Assembly: GCF_011745365.1 (NCBI RefSeq)
Contig: NW_024468911.1
Span: 4,954,759-5,018,758, forward strand
Direction of reading: 5' to 3'
Length of the DNA stretch: 64,000 nucleotides
Origin: Cryphonectria parasitica EP155
Taxonomy: Eukaryota > Ascomycota > Sordariomycetes > Diaporthales > Cryphonectriaceae
The notes beneath the pieces were generated by a model, which saw only the letters and a list, made by a program, of their open reading frames with translations, was not told where the DNA came from and searched no databases. Positions 1-12,390 of the stretch are shown here, in pieces. Made by a program: the position numbers and the translations under genes. Numbering within the stretch: position 1 is the first letter of the stretch; each line of letters opens with the position of its first letter.

Positions 1-1510
1 GCACCCGAGGACTGGGACCAGTGGCTAGTGAGATATGCCTTTGCATCCTCACGAGAGAACGATACAGACTCGCGTCGGTTGACCTCCGGGCCTGTGGCGT
101 CTAGCTCGGAGATGTCGTCCTGAGAAGAAGGTGGCGGTTGATATTGCTGTTGCTGAGGCATGTAGGCGATATTGGGTGGTAGTGGTGGAATATCCTGTGC
201 TGCTGCCGCCGATGAGCCCGAGTACTGGACCCCACCTTTCTGAGATACACCACGAGCGGCCCAGCGGCTCCACCGCTCACTGATTGTGTTCACGTTCAGC
301 GGTTGTTGCTCGCCGGACCGCTGGAACCAGCCGGCGAGGCTCTTGCGGATGTTAGCCTGATGCACCGGGGCGGGCTCAGGCATGGGAATGGGATAGCGAG
401 GGTCCTGTCGCTTCTCGTCGAGATAGCCTTGGACGGAGCGGATGGAGCTGGCATCCTCATTGATATCTCTGCTAGGGCTTGAGGGACCGTCACGGCGCTT
501 ATTGTTGAAGTTGAAGTAGCTGCGCTTATTGGCGAACAGACGTTGCTTGTACGGATTGCCCCCGTATTTGTCTCTTCGCCGACGGCGTTGGCGGATGAGC
601 ATGATGGCCCAGACGATTCCCACAATAAAGCCCACCGCACCTATAGCAGCACAAGATTTAGCATTGTGACGATGAAACTAACTTTTTTGTTGAGGGGAAG
701 GGAAAGAAACTTACCTAGAGTTCCAAAGGCGATGGCGAACTTGGTGTTGTTGGGAGGTGGCGGCGGCAGTTTTTGGCTGCTGTTGCCGCTATAATCATTA
801 GACTGGCCTCCTCTGTCTTGCTGTCCGATGACGATGCTGCTGCTGGGGATGGACGACTGGGCCAGGGCTGTGGCAGTTGAGGTATTATCGACGGTGACGG
901 TGGAGACAGAAGAGGTTGTCAGTAAAACAGTGGTTTCCGACGGCGAACTCGATGTAGACGAAGTAGTCGTAGTCGTAACAGGGTCTGTCGTCACGATGGA
1001 CGATGTGCTTGATGCTACCAGTGGTGACGCTGCAACTGAAGTTGTTGGTAGAGGTGGTGGCGTTGATGTCGCAAGGGAAGTGGAAGTGAAAGTGGATGAC
1101 GATGATGGTGTAGGCAGGACCGTGCTGGACTCAACAGAGACTGATGTCGAGCTTGGCTTTGGCTGTGTCTGAACGGTGACAGGTGGTGAGCTAGTGTGGT
1201 CTTCCTCCGTTTTCTTGTCCTTGTTGTCCTCCTTTCCACTGTTCTTGTCACCACCGTTTCCACCGTTGTTGCCGCCACCACCACCACCACCGCCGCCGCC
1301 GCCATTGCCGCCGCCGCTGCCTCCTCCTCCACTTCCTCCTCCACTTCCTCCTCCACTTCCTCCTCCACTTCCTCCTCCACCTCCTCCTGCACCTCCTCCA
1401 TTGGTGTTGTCACGCTCCTTGGAGCCCTGGTGATTCTGGTCCCTCTTCATGCCGCCTCCCGAGACGGCGCGCTCTTCCCCATACTGAATGGATTCATCCC
1501 GATCATGCAT
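1..1510 (-). CDS. Gly/Ser/Thr-rich single-pass membrane protein, 3' end outside the window
   Basis: Two visible exons on the minus strand: 715–1510 and 1–640, intron 641–714 with GTAAGT/TAG ends. The reading frame runs on through base 1, so the C-terminus is missing. From the ATG at 1510 the product has a long poly-Gly/Ser stretch, a Ser/Thr/Pro/Val-rich segment, one hydrophobic helix whose codons are interrupted by the intron (AIAFGTL then GAVGFIVGIVWAIMLI) and a basic stop-transfer (RQRRRRR). A polar cytosolic tail with Pro- and Gln-rich patches follows. This layout (O-glycosylatable outer part, one TM, cytosolic tail) fits fungal Mid2/Wsc-like or SKG6-type surface proteins, but I see no Cys-rich WSC domain. 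There is no signal peptide in this frame. An open stretch at 1638–1759 can be spliced in frame to 1540 and may be an earlier exon, so the start at 1510 may be internal. The function is inferred from layout only. Confidence 0.6.
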
Positions 1511-2575
1511 CGCGGAGGCTCTTTGAGAGATATCACTTCGCTGATATCTGAGAAGGGGAAAGAAAAAAAATTTGAAAATTCAGTCAGCAAGCTTGAATTG
1601 GTGAGTAGACAAGACCATGGTCCACTAGATAACTGACCGCCATGCGTTGAACCCAGGAGGTACCATCTCCAGGGCTGCCAGCTTCAATCATGCGCCAGAA
1701 TGTCTCTGAATTAATCTTATACACCGACAGATGCGTCGTCCAGCTCACCCAGGAGTGGGCTCAACAGCCGTTGAGACTGAGGGAAAAAATTATTAGTAAG
1801 GCAGATTTCCTCCTGGGAGACACTTGATTAAGTAAAGCGAAGAAAATGAGGATCCCAGCCTTTTTGAAATAAATATGAAAGGAATATCAAGCATCGAGGC
1901 CTGCTCTGCGCGAGCCAGCACGCTATGTACAACCCAAAGAGTTGACCAGGCGTAGCCTAATTAAGGTGGGGAAAAAGAAGGTAAGAAAGACAAGAAAGAA
2001 GAAAAAAAAAATGGAAAGAAAAAGAGCCACCTGAGCCAGCAGTGGGCGGAGAAGTGGGAATCATAGAAAGAAGAGGGAAAAAGAAAGATAAGAAATGATC
2101 GTCGCAGGGCGAGGAAGGGATTGGGTGCAGAACGTATCAGATCATGTTCAAAGCCAAGAGAACAAAGACCGGACGATAATACGGCATTGACAAGAATCAA
2201 GTGTAAGAAACGTAAGGTGGGTAAGATGATACTCAGCAACAAGAGGCGGCATGAAAGTCAAGGGCGAAAAAAGAAAAATAGAAAACAACACCCTTCTACA
2301 AGGGATAGAAGGAAAAGAAAAATACCAACAAAGGGACTTGAGGGACCTCGGAGCATGTTTTCAGACTGATGTTCAACATCATGCAGACGGTAATTCGAGT
2401 TCGAGATCTCGTTCGGCGGGATGTGCAGCCACGCGGCTCATTTAGTGGGTATCATGACCATCACAGCATCATGCGATGTATGCGTATCAGATGGAAAAAA
2501 TCACATCCTCACACGCATAAATTTAAATAGTGTCCTTTTCAAATGGTCAACCGTGAAAGGGTGTGCTTCTCTCTC

Positions 2576-2615
<40 letters not shown>

Positions 2616-4280
2616 GCTCTCCCTCACTCTCACTCTCTTTTTGCCTGTTACAGCCGGGCCGGCCCTTCGGCTTCTGATGTCCAGTATCCCTGAAGACAAT
2701 CGTGAGGTATGCACGTCGCGACGTTTCAGCAAGGTGGACGTCCGCATCGCGTTTCAGAATTCAGCAGAGGAGAGAGTAAAAGCCCCCTTGACTTTGACAC
2801 GGCGGCAAGGCGGCCTGACGTGCACCAGGTGCAGACTACTCGGATTCCGAAAAGAAAGGCTTTGGTAGACGCCATAAATCAACCCCAGTCGAGGAGACTG
2901 CCGAGAGGTACAGAAAACCCCCCGCTGAAAAGTGAATACTAGAGCCTCGGCCGGGTCTACTCAGCGGCTATAACCACAATTTAAACGGGAATAGCGCTGG
3001 CGACTGACGTACTGCCCAGTTCCCATAGCGATTTCGAGACAGCCGAATGTGAGACTTGTTTCCGAGACTCGCCTCCAGGTTTGAGAGAGCGAGAGAGGGG
3101 CCATTGGAAAATTGAAGAAGAAATGGGAGAGAATGAAGAGATGAGAGGGGGTGAATTCTCGGTTGATGGTATGCTTGATTCCCTTAAGGTTGTCTGAGAT
3201 TCTGCAGCCTTTGCAGTAGCCTAAAGTCGGAACCAAGGGAGAGAACTAAACATGAGAAATACATAAGCAAAAGCAACATGGCGAAGATCGACACGTCCGT
3301 CCCGCTGGTGCAACCAGCCAAGCAGCCACATCCATCATTTTCATCATCTGAGCACATCTTTTTCCGATGGCTGATAACTGAAAGGGCCGGGACTGGAGAG
3401 GCCGCGTGGGCTTGTCTCACCATTTTGATTAAAGTGCGGTGAGGAAAAGAGGCAAGCTGAGGTAGATCCTGTAGGAAAATCTTGCAAAAAAAGTAATAAC
3501 ACGGCATCTGCCTGTGCCACCAAAAGACGTGGCACCGTACGCACCCTGCGCTCGATATGGATAGGTGCCTCCAGACATGCCTATACACCGCATTTGAGGA
3601 GGACAGAGAGGCGAAGTTATAGTTACACCGCAGAGGGGGGAGGCCAGAAGGAAGGCCAAGGGGGGGCAGACTGAGGGAGATCTGATATGTTGAGGACTGC
3701 AATCGGGAGGCTCAGCAACAACCCACTACAGCTAAAAGGTTAGTTCTATGCAGTGACACATGTAGTAGCAGGCTTATCAGGGAAGACAGAGAAACCATTC
3801 CGTACCCCACAGCAACCCCTGTAATTACAGGCAACCCTGGAGTACAATGACTGTACGTACCTTGTACAGGGCTCCATATGACTGGTGAGCTTCTTGACAT
3901 GTCAATGGGAAAAAGATGAATTGTAAGAAGAAATGGTTCATTCGTAACGGCAGTAAACGGACAGAGCTCAAGAAATACGGACTGATCATAAAAATGCTGG
4001 TTCCAAGACTATAGTGACCTTGTAATCAAGATGAAGGCTGAGGTGTAAGCTGCAGCATGAGGTAATGATGCAACCACCCCTTTTGTGAATCAGAAGAGCT
4101 TGCCTGGGCCAGCTTCTGTCCATTCCCACAAATACCTGCAGCAGCCTGCTACCATCTGCCTCTCTGGATTTATTTCTTCTCTGTATTACCATATTACCAT
4201 GCTACCATATTACCTGATCTCCACCATCCCCAGCCCTGTACTGTACATACATAGCACCAACACCAACAAAGTCTTTCCAG
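1511..4280. other. Intergenic region, 2.8 kb, partly a possible upstream exon
   Basis: No convincing gene. 1638–1759 may hold an upstream exon of the minus-strand membrane protein gene (see findings). 1970–2340 is A/G-rich. A TG dinucleotide tract lies at 2578–2615. Open frames at 2961–3702 lack family motifs and plausible splice context. Confidence 0.5.
2578..2615. repeat. (TG)n microsatellite
   Basis: About 19 uninterrupted TG units, followed by a CT-rich stretch. Confidence 0.95.
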
Positions 4281-5647
4281 ATGGCCGAAAAGAAGGAAAC
4301 AGCTGGCTCCAGTGAGTCTCCAGACTCCAGCGAGACTGCAGGTTCCAATGAAATCACAGACCCCAGTGAAACTGTTGACCTCAGCAAGGCTGCTGAAACC
4401 ACGGAGGATATTGGCTCCAAAGAGGTCGCCGATAACTCGAAACAGGTCGCCGTTGGACCCCAGGAGCGTACTTCTCCCGTCGCCACAGGTCATACGAACT
4501 CCCCCTTGTTCACTCAAATTCCCGTCGACATACGCCTTCGAATCTACACCTACGTCTTCTACGGATCTACCCTGGAGCTCAGGCCTGATAAACATCCTGA
4601 ACACTATCCGCTAGAGCTTCGGGAGATTTTCGAAGCAGAAACACGCCCAAACCGAAACGCGACGGATGTGATGAAGCGGATACGCCGCCACCCGTATTGG
4701 GAGTACGCGAAAATTTTGACCAGCTTCCATTACAGCCTGCTCTTGACCTGCCGCGCCATCTACAAGGAGGGCCTGGTTACCTACTGGGGCGAGACCGTCC
4801 TGCTCGGAAGTGACTGTGATGCCAATGCTCCTCGTTTTGTCATGGCTGCCTATAGGGCGGGAGGGGGCGAGGTAGACGACGACGACGGCTGGGCCACGAT
4901 CCCAAGGTTCAAGCCTTTCGGTGTCCCCAACTCGGATAAAGACGAGTTCTCCGTTGGGTACTCTTTCAAATTCTTGTTGCAAAAATTCCCTGATGCGGCA
5001 AAGCCTTATGTCAAGCACCTCGTGGGCATTCCTGATCGCCTCACTGAGACTGGAGACGACAAATTGACCATGTACGACTTATTGCTCGAGTTCCCGCGCC
5101 TGAGGACCTGTACCCTTATAAATCGTACTTTTACAGACACGACCGCGCGGGATGAAGTGATACTCGATAACATCACCAAGCACCCGGGCGTCCCCATCCG
5201 CGACCAGAGAATCTTTGACGTGGTCAAGGCGCTCAAGACAGTTCGCGACGAGGAGCTCAAGACCAAGGACAGCGAGCACGTCAGGAGTATTCCTGACATC
5301 CTACAGTCACAGGCCAGACTCTCGCTGATCCGAAGGGAGGCCGACCCACGCGGCGAAACCCGCCCAATTGTCGAGGTATGTACATGCTCAATAGCAGATG
5401 TAACCATCCGTTTCGTAAAACAACATTGTGGCTAGTAGATCTATGCATCTGACAACAGGAGGATATACAGAAGGGCTACCTCAACTACACGACCAACAAG
5501 CAAGTGTGGCATATCGATGCTGGGCGCCTGCAACCGCGAGTAATGCGAGGAAGGCCGAATCCTCCGATGGAATATGACCTGGGCGGTCATCATTGGCATG
5601 TGGATGACTGGAGATGCCTGGTGACTGACAGGCTCCCATATCAGTGA
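4281..5647 (+). CDS. 2EXR/F-box-like domain protein
   Basis: Exons 4281–5375 and 5459–5647; the intron (GTATGT…CAG) falls between codons and gives 427 residues. Residues 8–60 are low-complexity Ser/Glu/Thr repeats. From about residue 75 comes the block LFTQIPVDIRLRIYTYVF, typical of the fungal F-box-like/2EXR family (I-P-x-[DE]-[IL]-R-x-x-I-[YW]). A later stretch, LLLTCRAIYKEGLVTYW, matches the family's usual second motif (L-L-x-T-C-R-x-I-Y-x-E). Such proteins are numerous in ascomycetes and are thought to act as substrate adaptors, but no target can be read from the sequence. The second exon is needed: without it the frame stops just after the donor site. The spliced C-terminus is Trp/His-rich. 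It stands alone, with nothing linking it to the PKS locus. Confidence 0.8.
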
Positions 5648-8600
5648 GAGAGTAGGAGGAGAGCAAAGGCCGAAGTTGCACAGTCATTGGTGTGCACTAT
5701 CCGCGGTCATCACATCATAGGTGGAAGATTCAGCAGAACCGATACCGCGTTATTTCCTTTTGTTCAAAAATTGAACTTCGAATATCTTTGGCAACTCTGT
5801 GCGCATTCTGATGATGATGGAGGTGGGAGTGAGCTTTGCATCCCAGCTTCTGTCTCGCTCCGACTCTGCCTGACCTTGACGTATCATGAGTACCTATGCA
5901 GTCTCAACGTCACCAATTGTCACTTGTGAATCAGACATGCCAGTTGCTTATCCATGTCCCAAGACCCTCTGACGCCTGTCGTCGAGCTCGTATTACATGC
6001 GTCGCGTCATGCGGGCTCGTCGACCAGATGCAGTCAGGGTCAGGTTATGATGGTTAGAACTTAGACCAGTACAGCTTCAAGAGCACTGTCTCCATTGTCA
6101 GCTCAGTTCCAGTTCCGAGGAAGTCAGTCGTGGAACAGCTGACAGTATTCTTGGCCTTTCGTCGAACCCGTCTTTTCGTGAGGCTGATCTGCTTACATAA
6201 GCAGGACGACGTGCTTGGATATGTATTCCACCTGAGTGACAACATTGTTCTCGAATTTGCAGTGGACATGATTGACTCAAGCTTGGTGGGTAGAACAATG
6301 AATAATCTCTCCTCTGATCGTCAGTTATAGAAGATACTTGGGTACTTGGAGCAGAGACTGTAGAACACTTGAGTCAGTGTGGGTAATGATGGATGGCAAC
6401 TGGAGGAGTAGGCTATTTCTTTGCTGTTATTCACAAGGAATTCGAATCAATCAGACCTCGGGTGATAATGAAGATCCATACTGACGAGAATTTGACGCCT
6501 CTTCTCAGATCTGTGGTGGTCGCGGTGTCGCGAAGGGCTGCCAAACACGCGTCAGACGCGTCGTCATAGTGGACGTGTGGGGAGAAACAAACATCTTTCC
6601 CAATCCATCAGAAATCAAAGTCTCTTCAGAGTGTTGAAGAAAAAGACTGATATGTGAAAGAAAATAGTGTAGAAGCCAACTTGTTTCGTCAAAATTACGT
6701 ACAGGAGGGTTGGCGGGTGGCTGTGGTGGAGTGTCCTCCTTCTTCAAGCAGGTTGAATCAGCTGGCAACAAGTTGGCATAGGTGATGGCATAATGGTTTG
6801 CTTGGGAAGTATCTTTGACTGGGCTGCTGCAGGGAAATGGAAGAGACAAGGGGAAGGGGCTAAACGTGGCAGGAAGTGGAGGGTAACATATAAACCAAAA
6901 GTGATCAGTCCAAAGCAATAAGTTGTTTGTTGGCGCAGTGGTAAGATTCATCTTTCCACAATCGAGTCCATTAGCCTTGAGCAAGCTACCTAGCCGCAGT
7001 TCCCTCCACTGAAAGCTGCAGAGGATCTGGTACGACTCACCGGGCGCGGTACCGGGGAACCTGCTCACAAGTCGCCATAAGTCTGCTCGGCAGTGCCCTT
7101 CGGGGTTGTTTTTTGCCCTTTTTTTTCTGGCGAGCTCTTTTTCCCTCTACTTCTCTATGTGCCAATACGTCGTGAACAGATTTTGTTACGTTTGCTACGT
7201 GTGTGGGTGAGGGTGGGAGATGGTCTTGGGGGAGGAGAGAGGGGGGAGGGGGGGGGGCGCTGTTTGGCCATTGTTTGAAGGAGGCTGCCTGTTCAATCCC
7301 AAGTGGTGTCGAGTCTTTTTCTTTTTCTCGCCAGATTATTTGGCATTGTTTTCCTTGGCCCTGTATGCCTCCACCTAGACCTCTGAGATACTTGGAACTA
7401 TGATCACTAGAAAGATATGCCAACGGACCTAAGCCTTGTCGATGAGCAATTACTAGGACCATTCCGATATAGAACTTCCACTAGTAACATTAAACATTGT
7501 GCCATCTTCTACGGCCCCGCTCAAGATATTCAAGATGCAGCATAATTCCCACATTACTCCATGCACGTCGATAACGAGAGAAATTGAGTATGAGACGCTT
7601 TACGTGGTGCAGTGCACCAAATTTAGCAACTTGAACAATAATTTAAGTTTAGGATTGTTAATTCCCGCGCTGTCTCGTTTCATTTTAATTCACTAGCATA
7701 CATTTCTCGGCCGTATGGTTCAATCGAGTCCATATATCAGAACATCAACCTTCTGCTTGGAACTGCGTGCCTTCTCACTTTCATCCCTCACATCCCCCAT
7801 CCCACAGCCTCGATCCATTCTTGATGCATGTTGGACATCTAGCCATACACTGCACCCTAAATGATTGGACAATGAATGCGTGACTCGGTCTCGTGTACAG
7901 ATGACACTTTTGAAGACGCCGATCATGCTCATGGAAGGGACATGTCTATTGTCACGAGATTCTGGCCAAACTCCAGACATCACAAGATGTATTGACGGCT
8001 GATATATGTCTAGAACTTCCAAGAATGGCTATGAAGATTCTACACAGTCTGAATTAACTATTGTGAAAAATGGAGCATATTTAACCCTAACCCTCTGTTT
8101 TGATCTCCTTATAAACCATCTCAGAGCCTGGTTTAGTTACTTAGAAGATCTTCCTTTTGTATTAGATAGATTCAATCTCAACACTCATTCAGCCACTTCC
8201 ACGTGCTCAGCTCATACGTTTCTCCTTAACTATTAACCTGATATTTTTGAAATAAGTAACAACTGTCTCTGGACATCGTACAATGGCTGCCTTCTAATGC
8301 CTTGCCCGGACCTTGAGGTGTGTGAATATCTACTAATGTCTATTCCATAAGAGCTTCTTCATTAGCATGTCCTCTTTGTTGACAATACACACGGCTACCG
8401 TAGACACACGATGAAAAGACCGGACTTTACAATAGGTATGTCCGGTGGGCCCGCGTTTATGACTGCACGCGCGCAATACATGACATCATATTCTCTGCTT
8501 TTAATGGCTGATGACAGTGTGCCAAATGTAAATGTTGATTAATTTTGGCCTCTCAATCAGAGCTTGCAAGTACACTGTGGACTACTGAATGGGTTACGAC

Positions 8601-8929
8601 CCATGGCGTTCGCATACGATGGAACATTGGTAAGCTGAAGACAAGCCAGGGGAATCAATAAATATCCGAGAGCCGATTTCACCGTGTCGCGATCTGGGGG
8701 GAACTGGGACAACGGTGACCGGACATGCTGATAAATCCAATATATCACTTAGAACGAATCCTACATTTCAAGATGTATCGGCTCGAAGGATCCAGGTTTA
8801 ACAAGCTTTCGTCAGTGACATCTGGTCAAAAGTCAGTGCTGTTCATCTTGCTGACAAACTCAGCCGACTCCGTTCGAAAAATGAAAAAAGAATTAAGAGA
8901 AGGGAAAAAAAAAAAACTTAAAAAACTTA
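5648..8929. other. Gene-poor intergenic region, 3.3 kb
   Basis: No frame shows a recognisable domain or a consistent splice pattern. The longest open frames (6505–7068 and 7037–7462, minus) are low-complexity. A stretch near 6933–6980 resembles a tRNA A box but does not fold (see rejected items). Two telomere-like CCCTAA units occur at 8085–8096. A CGG-N3-CCG element lies at 8713–8721, just before the SDR gene. Confidence 0.5.
8713..8721. promoter_or_regulatory. CGG-N3-CCG inverted triplet, candidate zinc-cluster site
   Basis: The 9-mer CGGTGACCG lies 209 bp upstream of the SDR start. Inverted CGG triplets are the classic target of Zn2Cys6 dimers. The same 9-mer (other strand) occurs at 46623–46631 and 49189–49197. 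A functional role is only inferred. Confidence 0.25.
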
Positions 8930-9658
8930 ATGGCACGAATCTTCATCACAGGCTCATCCGACGGCCTTGGCGCCCTCACAGCCAAACGCCTCATCGCCCA
9001 GGGCCACCAGGTAGTCCTCCACGCCCGCAACACCCAGCGGGCCACCGACGCCCAGGCCGCCTGCCCAGGCGCCCACGCATGCCTGATCAGCGACCTGCGC
9101 ACCATGGAAGGAATAAAAGCGCTCGCGGCAGAGGCTGACAGACATGGGCCTTACGACTGCGTGGTGCACAATGCCGGGGTCTGCGGCGCGGCGCGGTCGG
9201 CGCGGGAGCTGTTTACTGTCAACACGCTTGCTCCATACGTGCTGACCTGTCTCATGGCGAGGCCGCGGCGGCTGGTGTACGTGTCGAGCGAGCTGCACCG
9301 GTCCGGGCAGGCGCGGCTGGACGCGCTCGAGAAGTCGGCGTATGGGGATACCAAGCTCCACGCTGTCATGCTGGCGAAAGGGGTTGCGAGGAGGTGGGCG
9401 GAGGTCGAGAGCAATGCTGTGACCCCCGGCTGGGTGCCGACGAAGCTGGGCGGATTTGGTGCGCCGGGAGACATCGAGGCTGGCGTGGAGGGGTTTGTGA
9501 TGTTGGCGCTGGGCGAGGGCAATGCGAAAGGAGTGACGGGAACGTACTTTCAGCAGTCCAAGATGGCGACCTGTTCGGAGGCGGGCGATGATGAAGGGCT
9601 CCAGGACGGGTTACTGAGGAAATGTGCTGAAATGAGTGGTGTCGACGTGCCTCAGTAG
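8930..9658 (+). CDS. Short-chain dehydrogenase/reductase
   Basis: Intronless, 242 residues, close to the usual 240–260 of classical SDRs. The N-terminal Rossmann motif TGSSDGLG (7–14) fits TGxxxGxG, NAG is at 81–83, VSS near 118–120 supplies the catalytic Ser region, and the YxxxK pair is Y138/K142 (AYGDTK). PG at the usual place after the active site (VTPGWV) is also present. It should therefore bind NAD(P)(H) and reduce a carbonyl or oxidise an alcohol; the substrate is unknown. An A-rich leader directly precedes the ATG. It lies 10 kb from the PKS with the housekeeping eEF1B gene between, so cluster membership is doubtful despite the zinc-cluster-like site upstream. The coding region is clearly GC-richer than its flanks. 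Confidence 0.85.
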   Translation: MARIFITGSSDGLGALTAKRLIAQGHQVVLHARNTQRATDAQAACPGAHACLISDLRTMEGIKALAAEADRHGPYDCVVHNAGVCGAARSARELFTVNTLAPYVLTCLMARPRRLVYVSSELHRSGQARLDALEKSAYGDTKLHAVMLAKGVARRWAEVESNAVTPGWVPTKLGGFGAPGDIEAGVEGFVMLALGEGNAKGVTGTYFQQSKMATCSEAGDDEGLQDGLLRKCAEMSGVDVPQ

Positions 9659-10815
9659 TGGGGAAGAGGGAGGGGAATGACCAACTGGGAATAGAACCAA
9701 CCGTCTGTGGATTGCACGTGGTTTCATGATGGCACAGATGATAAGTTTTATGCAATGTATAGTAAAATCGAGAGGGCATGGTGATGAAAGGGTCCTCTGC
9801 GCCTCTCTATGGTCTGCTTGTGATTTTCTTCAAGCTGCGTGTCTGGTCTGGAGAATTCGTGGGAAGAAAGGCCAATCATACGGCAACGAGGTTATCTGTG
9901 TCCACGATGACACCCGAGCTTAACGAGTCGCGCATTATTCATTGGTTTGCATGTACATAATGTGCCATGTAACATTGGACGGAGTACATCTGTAAGTGTG
10001 CGTCGTGATCCCTTGATACGACACAGCAACTCACCCTTCGAGGAGACCCTCCTTTTTTTCTTCCAAAGTCATTGTCACCTCAAGTTAGCCGTGGCCTATC
10101 ATACGGTAAAACATCCGGCAGTCACTATACCGTCGTCCTATAGCATGCCAAAGATTCCACGATGGAGCCTTTTCCGGATCCGAAAGGACCCTTTCTGACT
10201 CGGCCGATAGGATATACAAACAACCACCGCAATGTATCCACCAGCGCTGTGATGGAGACCGGACTGTTGGCGGCCCCTCATCGCCCTTGGAAATCCTGTT
10301 CATCTTCTTGTTTCTGTCTTGCTTGGCCCTCGACCCGTTCCTCGTCTGGACTGCAACTCTCCTGTCTCGCTAGCGCTTTTAGCCCCGAGCTGGATTCCAC
10401 ATAGTGAGCGAATTGGTTCCCGCCCCGTTTCCCGAGAGGGCACGACTCAACGTCTGTTCTCTCCAGCGGCGCCAACTGGACCGAGGCACCTGGGGCCAAA
10501 CTTGGTGGTGTTGGTGGGGGACCGCGTGACGAGATCTCAGATTGTCCCACTGGGTTCGGCGGATCTTTGCCAATGTTTTGCACCCTGAAGAGAGACACAG
10601 GTGTTGTTCTGATTTGTCTCGTAGTCACCTGCTCGTAATTTATAACATGCTTTGGCATTCCCCTCCACCTTGACACCTGGGCCTCGTTGTCTTTTCTTCT
10701 TTCTGTTTCTTGTCAAGGCTTGCAAAACCATACTGACGACTGGCCTTGAGTCTTTTGAGAGCTGAAGAAAAAGAAGAAGAAGGGAAAAAAAACAAACATT
10801 TTACTACCCACTACC
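9659..10815. other. Intergenic region, 1.16 kb
   Basis: No supported gene. It holds the 3' flank of the SDR gene and the promoter of the NTF2-like gene; an A/G-rich leader (AAGAAGAAG type) precedes the latter's start. Confidence 0.5.
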
Positions 10816-11430
10816 ATGGCAGAAGATACATCGCCAAGGCGCAAGCTCGCCATCCAAGTGATCGACTCGTACCGTTCCTGGGATCTGGACAAGATCATGT
10901 CCCTGCGCGCAGACGACTGCGTCACGGTTATCCTGCCAAGTACGTTAATACCGCCATTTACCCCGAATCCTCGTTCACCCTTCCTCCGTGTCTGGGGTTG
11001 AGAAAGCCCGAGGAAGAGAACAACAACAACAACAACAAAAAATGATGACAACCAAGACCAAAAGAAGCTGACCACAGGAACCTTTTACACAGAGAGTCTT
11101 GGCCAGCCCGAGATGGACAACGCCGCCTACAGAAAGTTCTTCAGCTTCTCGCTCCCGCTCTTCCAGGACTTCAACCCACAGATCCAGGACATTATTGAAG
11201 ACGAGAAGGGCAACAAGGTCACCCTGTGGTGCACCAGCACGGCCGACACCGTCATCGGCCCATATGCCAACGAGTACATGATCACGCTGCACTTCAACGA
11301 GGCGTGCGACAAAGTGGTACGGTTCCTCGAGTTTGTCGACTCCCATGTAGCCAAGACACACTTTGAGGGCATGAGGAAGTTTGTTGAGGCCAAGGAGGCT
11401 GAGAAGGCTAAGGAGGCGAGGCTCGCTTGA
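10816..11430 (+). CDS. NTF2/SnoaL-like small protein
   Basis: Exons 10816–10939 and 11078–11430 (intron GTACGT…CAG, 138 nt) give 158 residues. The start RKLAIQVIDSYRSWDLDKIMSLRADDCVTVILP is a typical NTF2-like opening: a helix, then 'W-D-x-D-x-I-x-x-x-R-x-x-D-C' leading into the first strand. The second exon carries the aromatic-rich middle part and a strand segment (YMITLHFNEACDKVVRFLEFVDS) followed by a charged C-terminal helix rich in Glu/Lys/Ala. Fungal members of this fold include small isomerases and cyclases of polyketide/meroterpenoid pathways, but many are uncharacterised stand-alone proteins. It is 9 kb from the PKS, beyond eEF1B, so I do not assign a pathway role. The second exon has internal ATGs, but the spliced form is favoured because it restores the full fold. 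Confidence 0.75.
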
Positions 11431-12390
11431 GGAGGACAGCACCGAAGGCAAGGGATATGGCCAGCTTTTCCCAGGACGACCACTTTGAGACATCCTGTGA
11501 GGCAGGACAGGTCGAATTTCCGAACTTGTGGCGGCGGTTAGCAAGCATATAGACACGTAGACACTCACAAATGATGGACAACTTATCACCCCAGTCTGTA
11601 ACTTGCTACTATGATGCTGATTGGCAGCAATCTCAGGCCATGAGCAATAGCGAGCATGAAGATGAGCCATAGTCGAACACGACTGATGCGTCTCAGGGGC
11701 TTACGCTATGCCATTAGATGCGATCGATGTCAAGATCCTCATACGGATGTCTTGATGGAACAGTGTGTGCAATACCCTGGAGTTGAGATCGAGTGAAGAG
11801 ATGGGCGACAGCCGTGCGCGGTACGGTCTCAGGTGATAATTTATAGGCCATATGATGGGGTCGAAAACATGGCGGGAATAACGACGAGAACTGCCCAAGC
11901 TACTGACGTCTCCTGTGTGTTGCCGGCCATCTGGACCTCTTCAGTGAATCTGATCGGTGTGGAAGACGCTCGATGCCCATTTACCTGCTCCTTCTTTTCC
12001 TCGTCTGGGTGAGTTTTCAAGACTGTCTCGGGCCCCCTTTATGTGTAACCGTAGCTATACAACTTCGTATCACCACAAGCAGTATATCCTGGCAAGACAA
12101 AATGATCGGCATAAGGGCCAGGGGGAAAGATCTTTTGGGGATGAAGATAATTTTTCCCATGATATTCTTGTCTATCTCGTCGCACCCATGATTCTTTTTG
12201 TTACCAGGCGCGGCCTCGGTTATCCCATGCAGAGTGTAGACCGGACAGACGATATCCTCATGGACATCATCAAGGAATGATTTCTTCCCACAATCGCCAG
12301 AAGTATCATCCACATTTGCGATATGACTAGAGAGAAAGAGAAAGAGAGAGAGAGACGTGTCCGCCGAGCCACCGTTCGACAGCCAGCGGC
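11431..12390. other. Intergenic region, 0.96 kb
   Basis: Between the convergent NTF2-like and eEF1B genes. It contains their 3' flanks, including a short (GA)n stretch near 12330–12352; no gene is supported. Confidence 0.5.

Noticed and set aside
1015..1413. Frames rich in poly-Glu/poly-Pro/poly-Ala opposite or out of phase with the Gly-rich gene
   Set aside because: They are shadows of the repetitive GGA/GGT codons of the real minus-strand gene.
3184..3702. 172-codon minus-strand frame
   Set aside because: No motif, unusual composition and overlapping frames of similar size; likely chance.
6933..6990. tRNA-like A box (TGGCGCAGTGG) with a weak B-box-like AATCGAGTCC downstream
   Set aside because: I could not form acceptor, anticodon and T stems with the right spacing; treated as chance.
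8081..8096. Telomere-like TTAACCCTAACCC stretch
   Set aside because: Only two units, in ordinary AT-rich intergenic DNA; no sign of a chromosome end.
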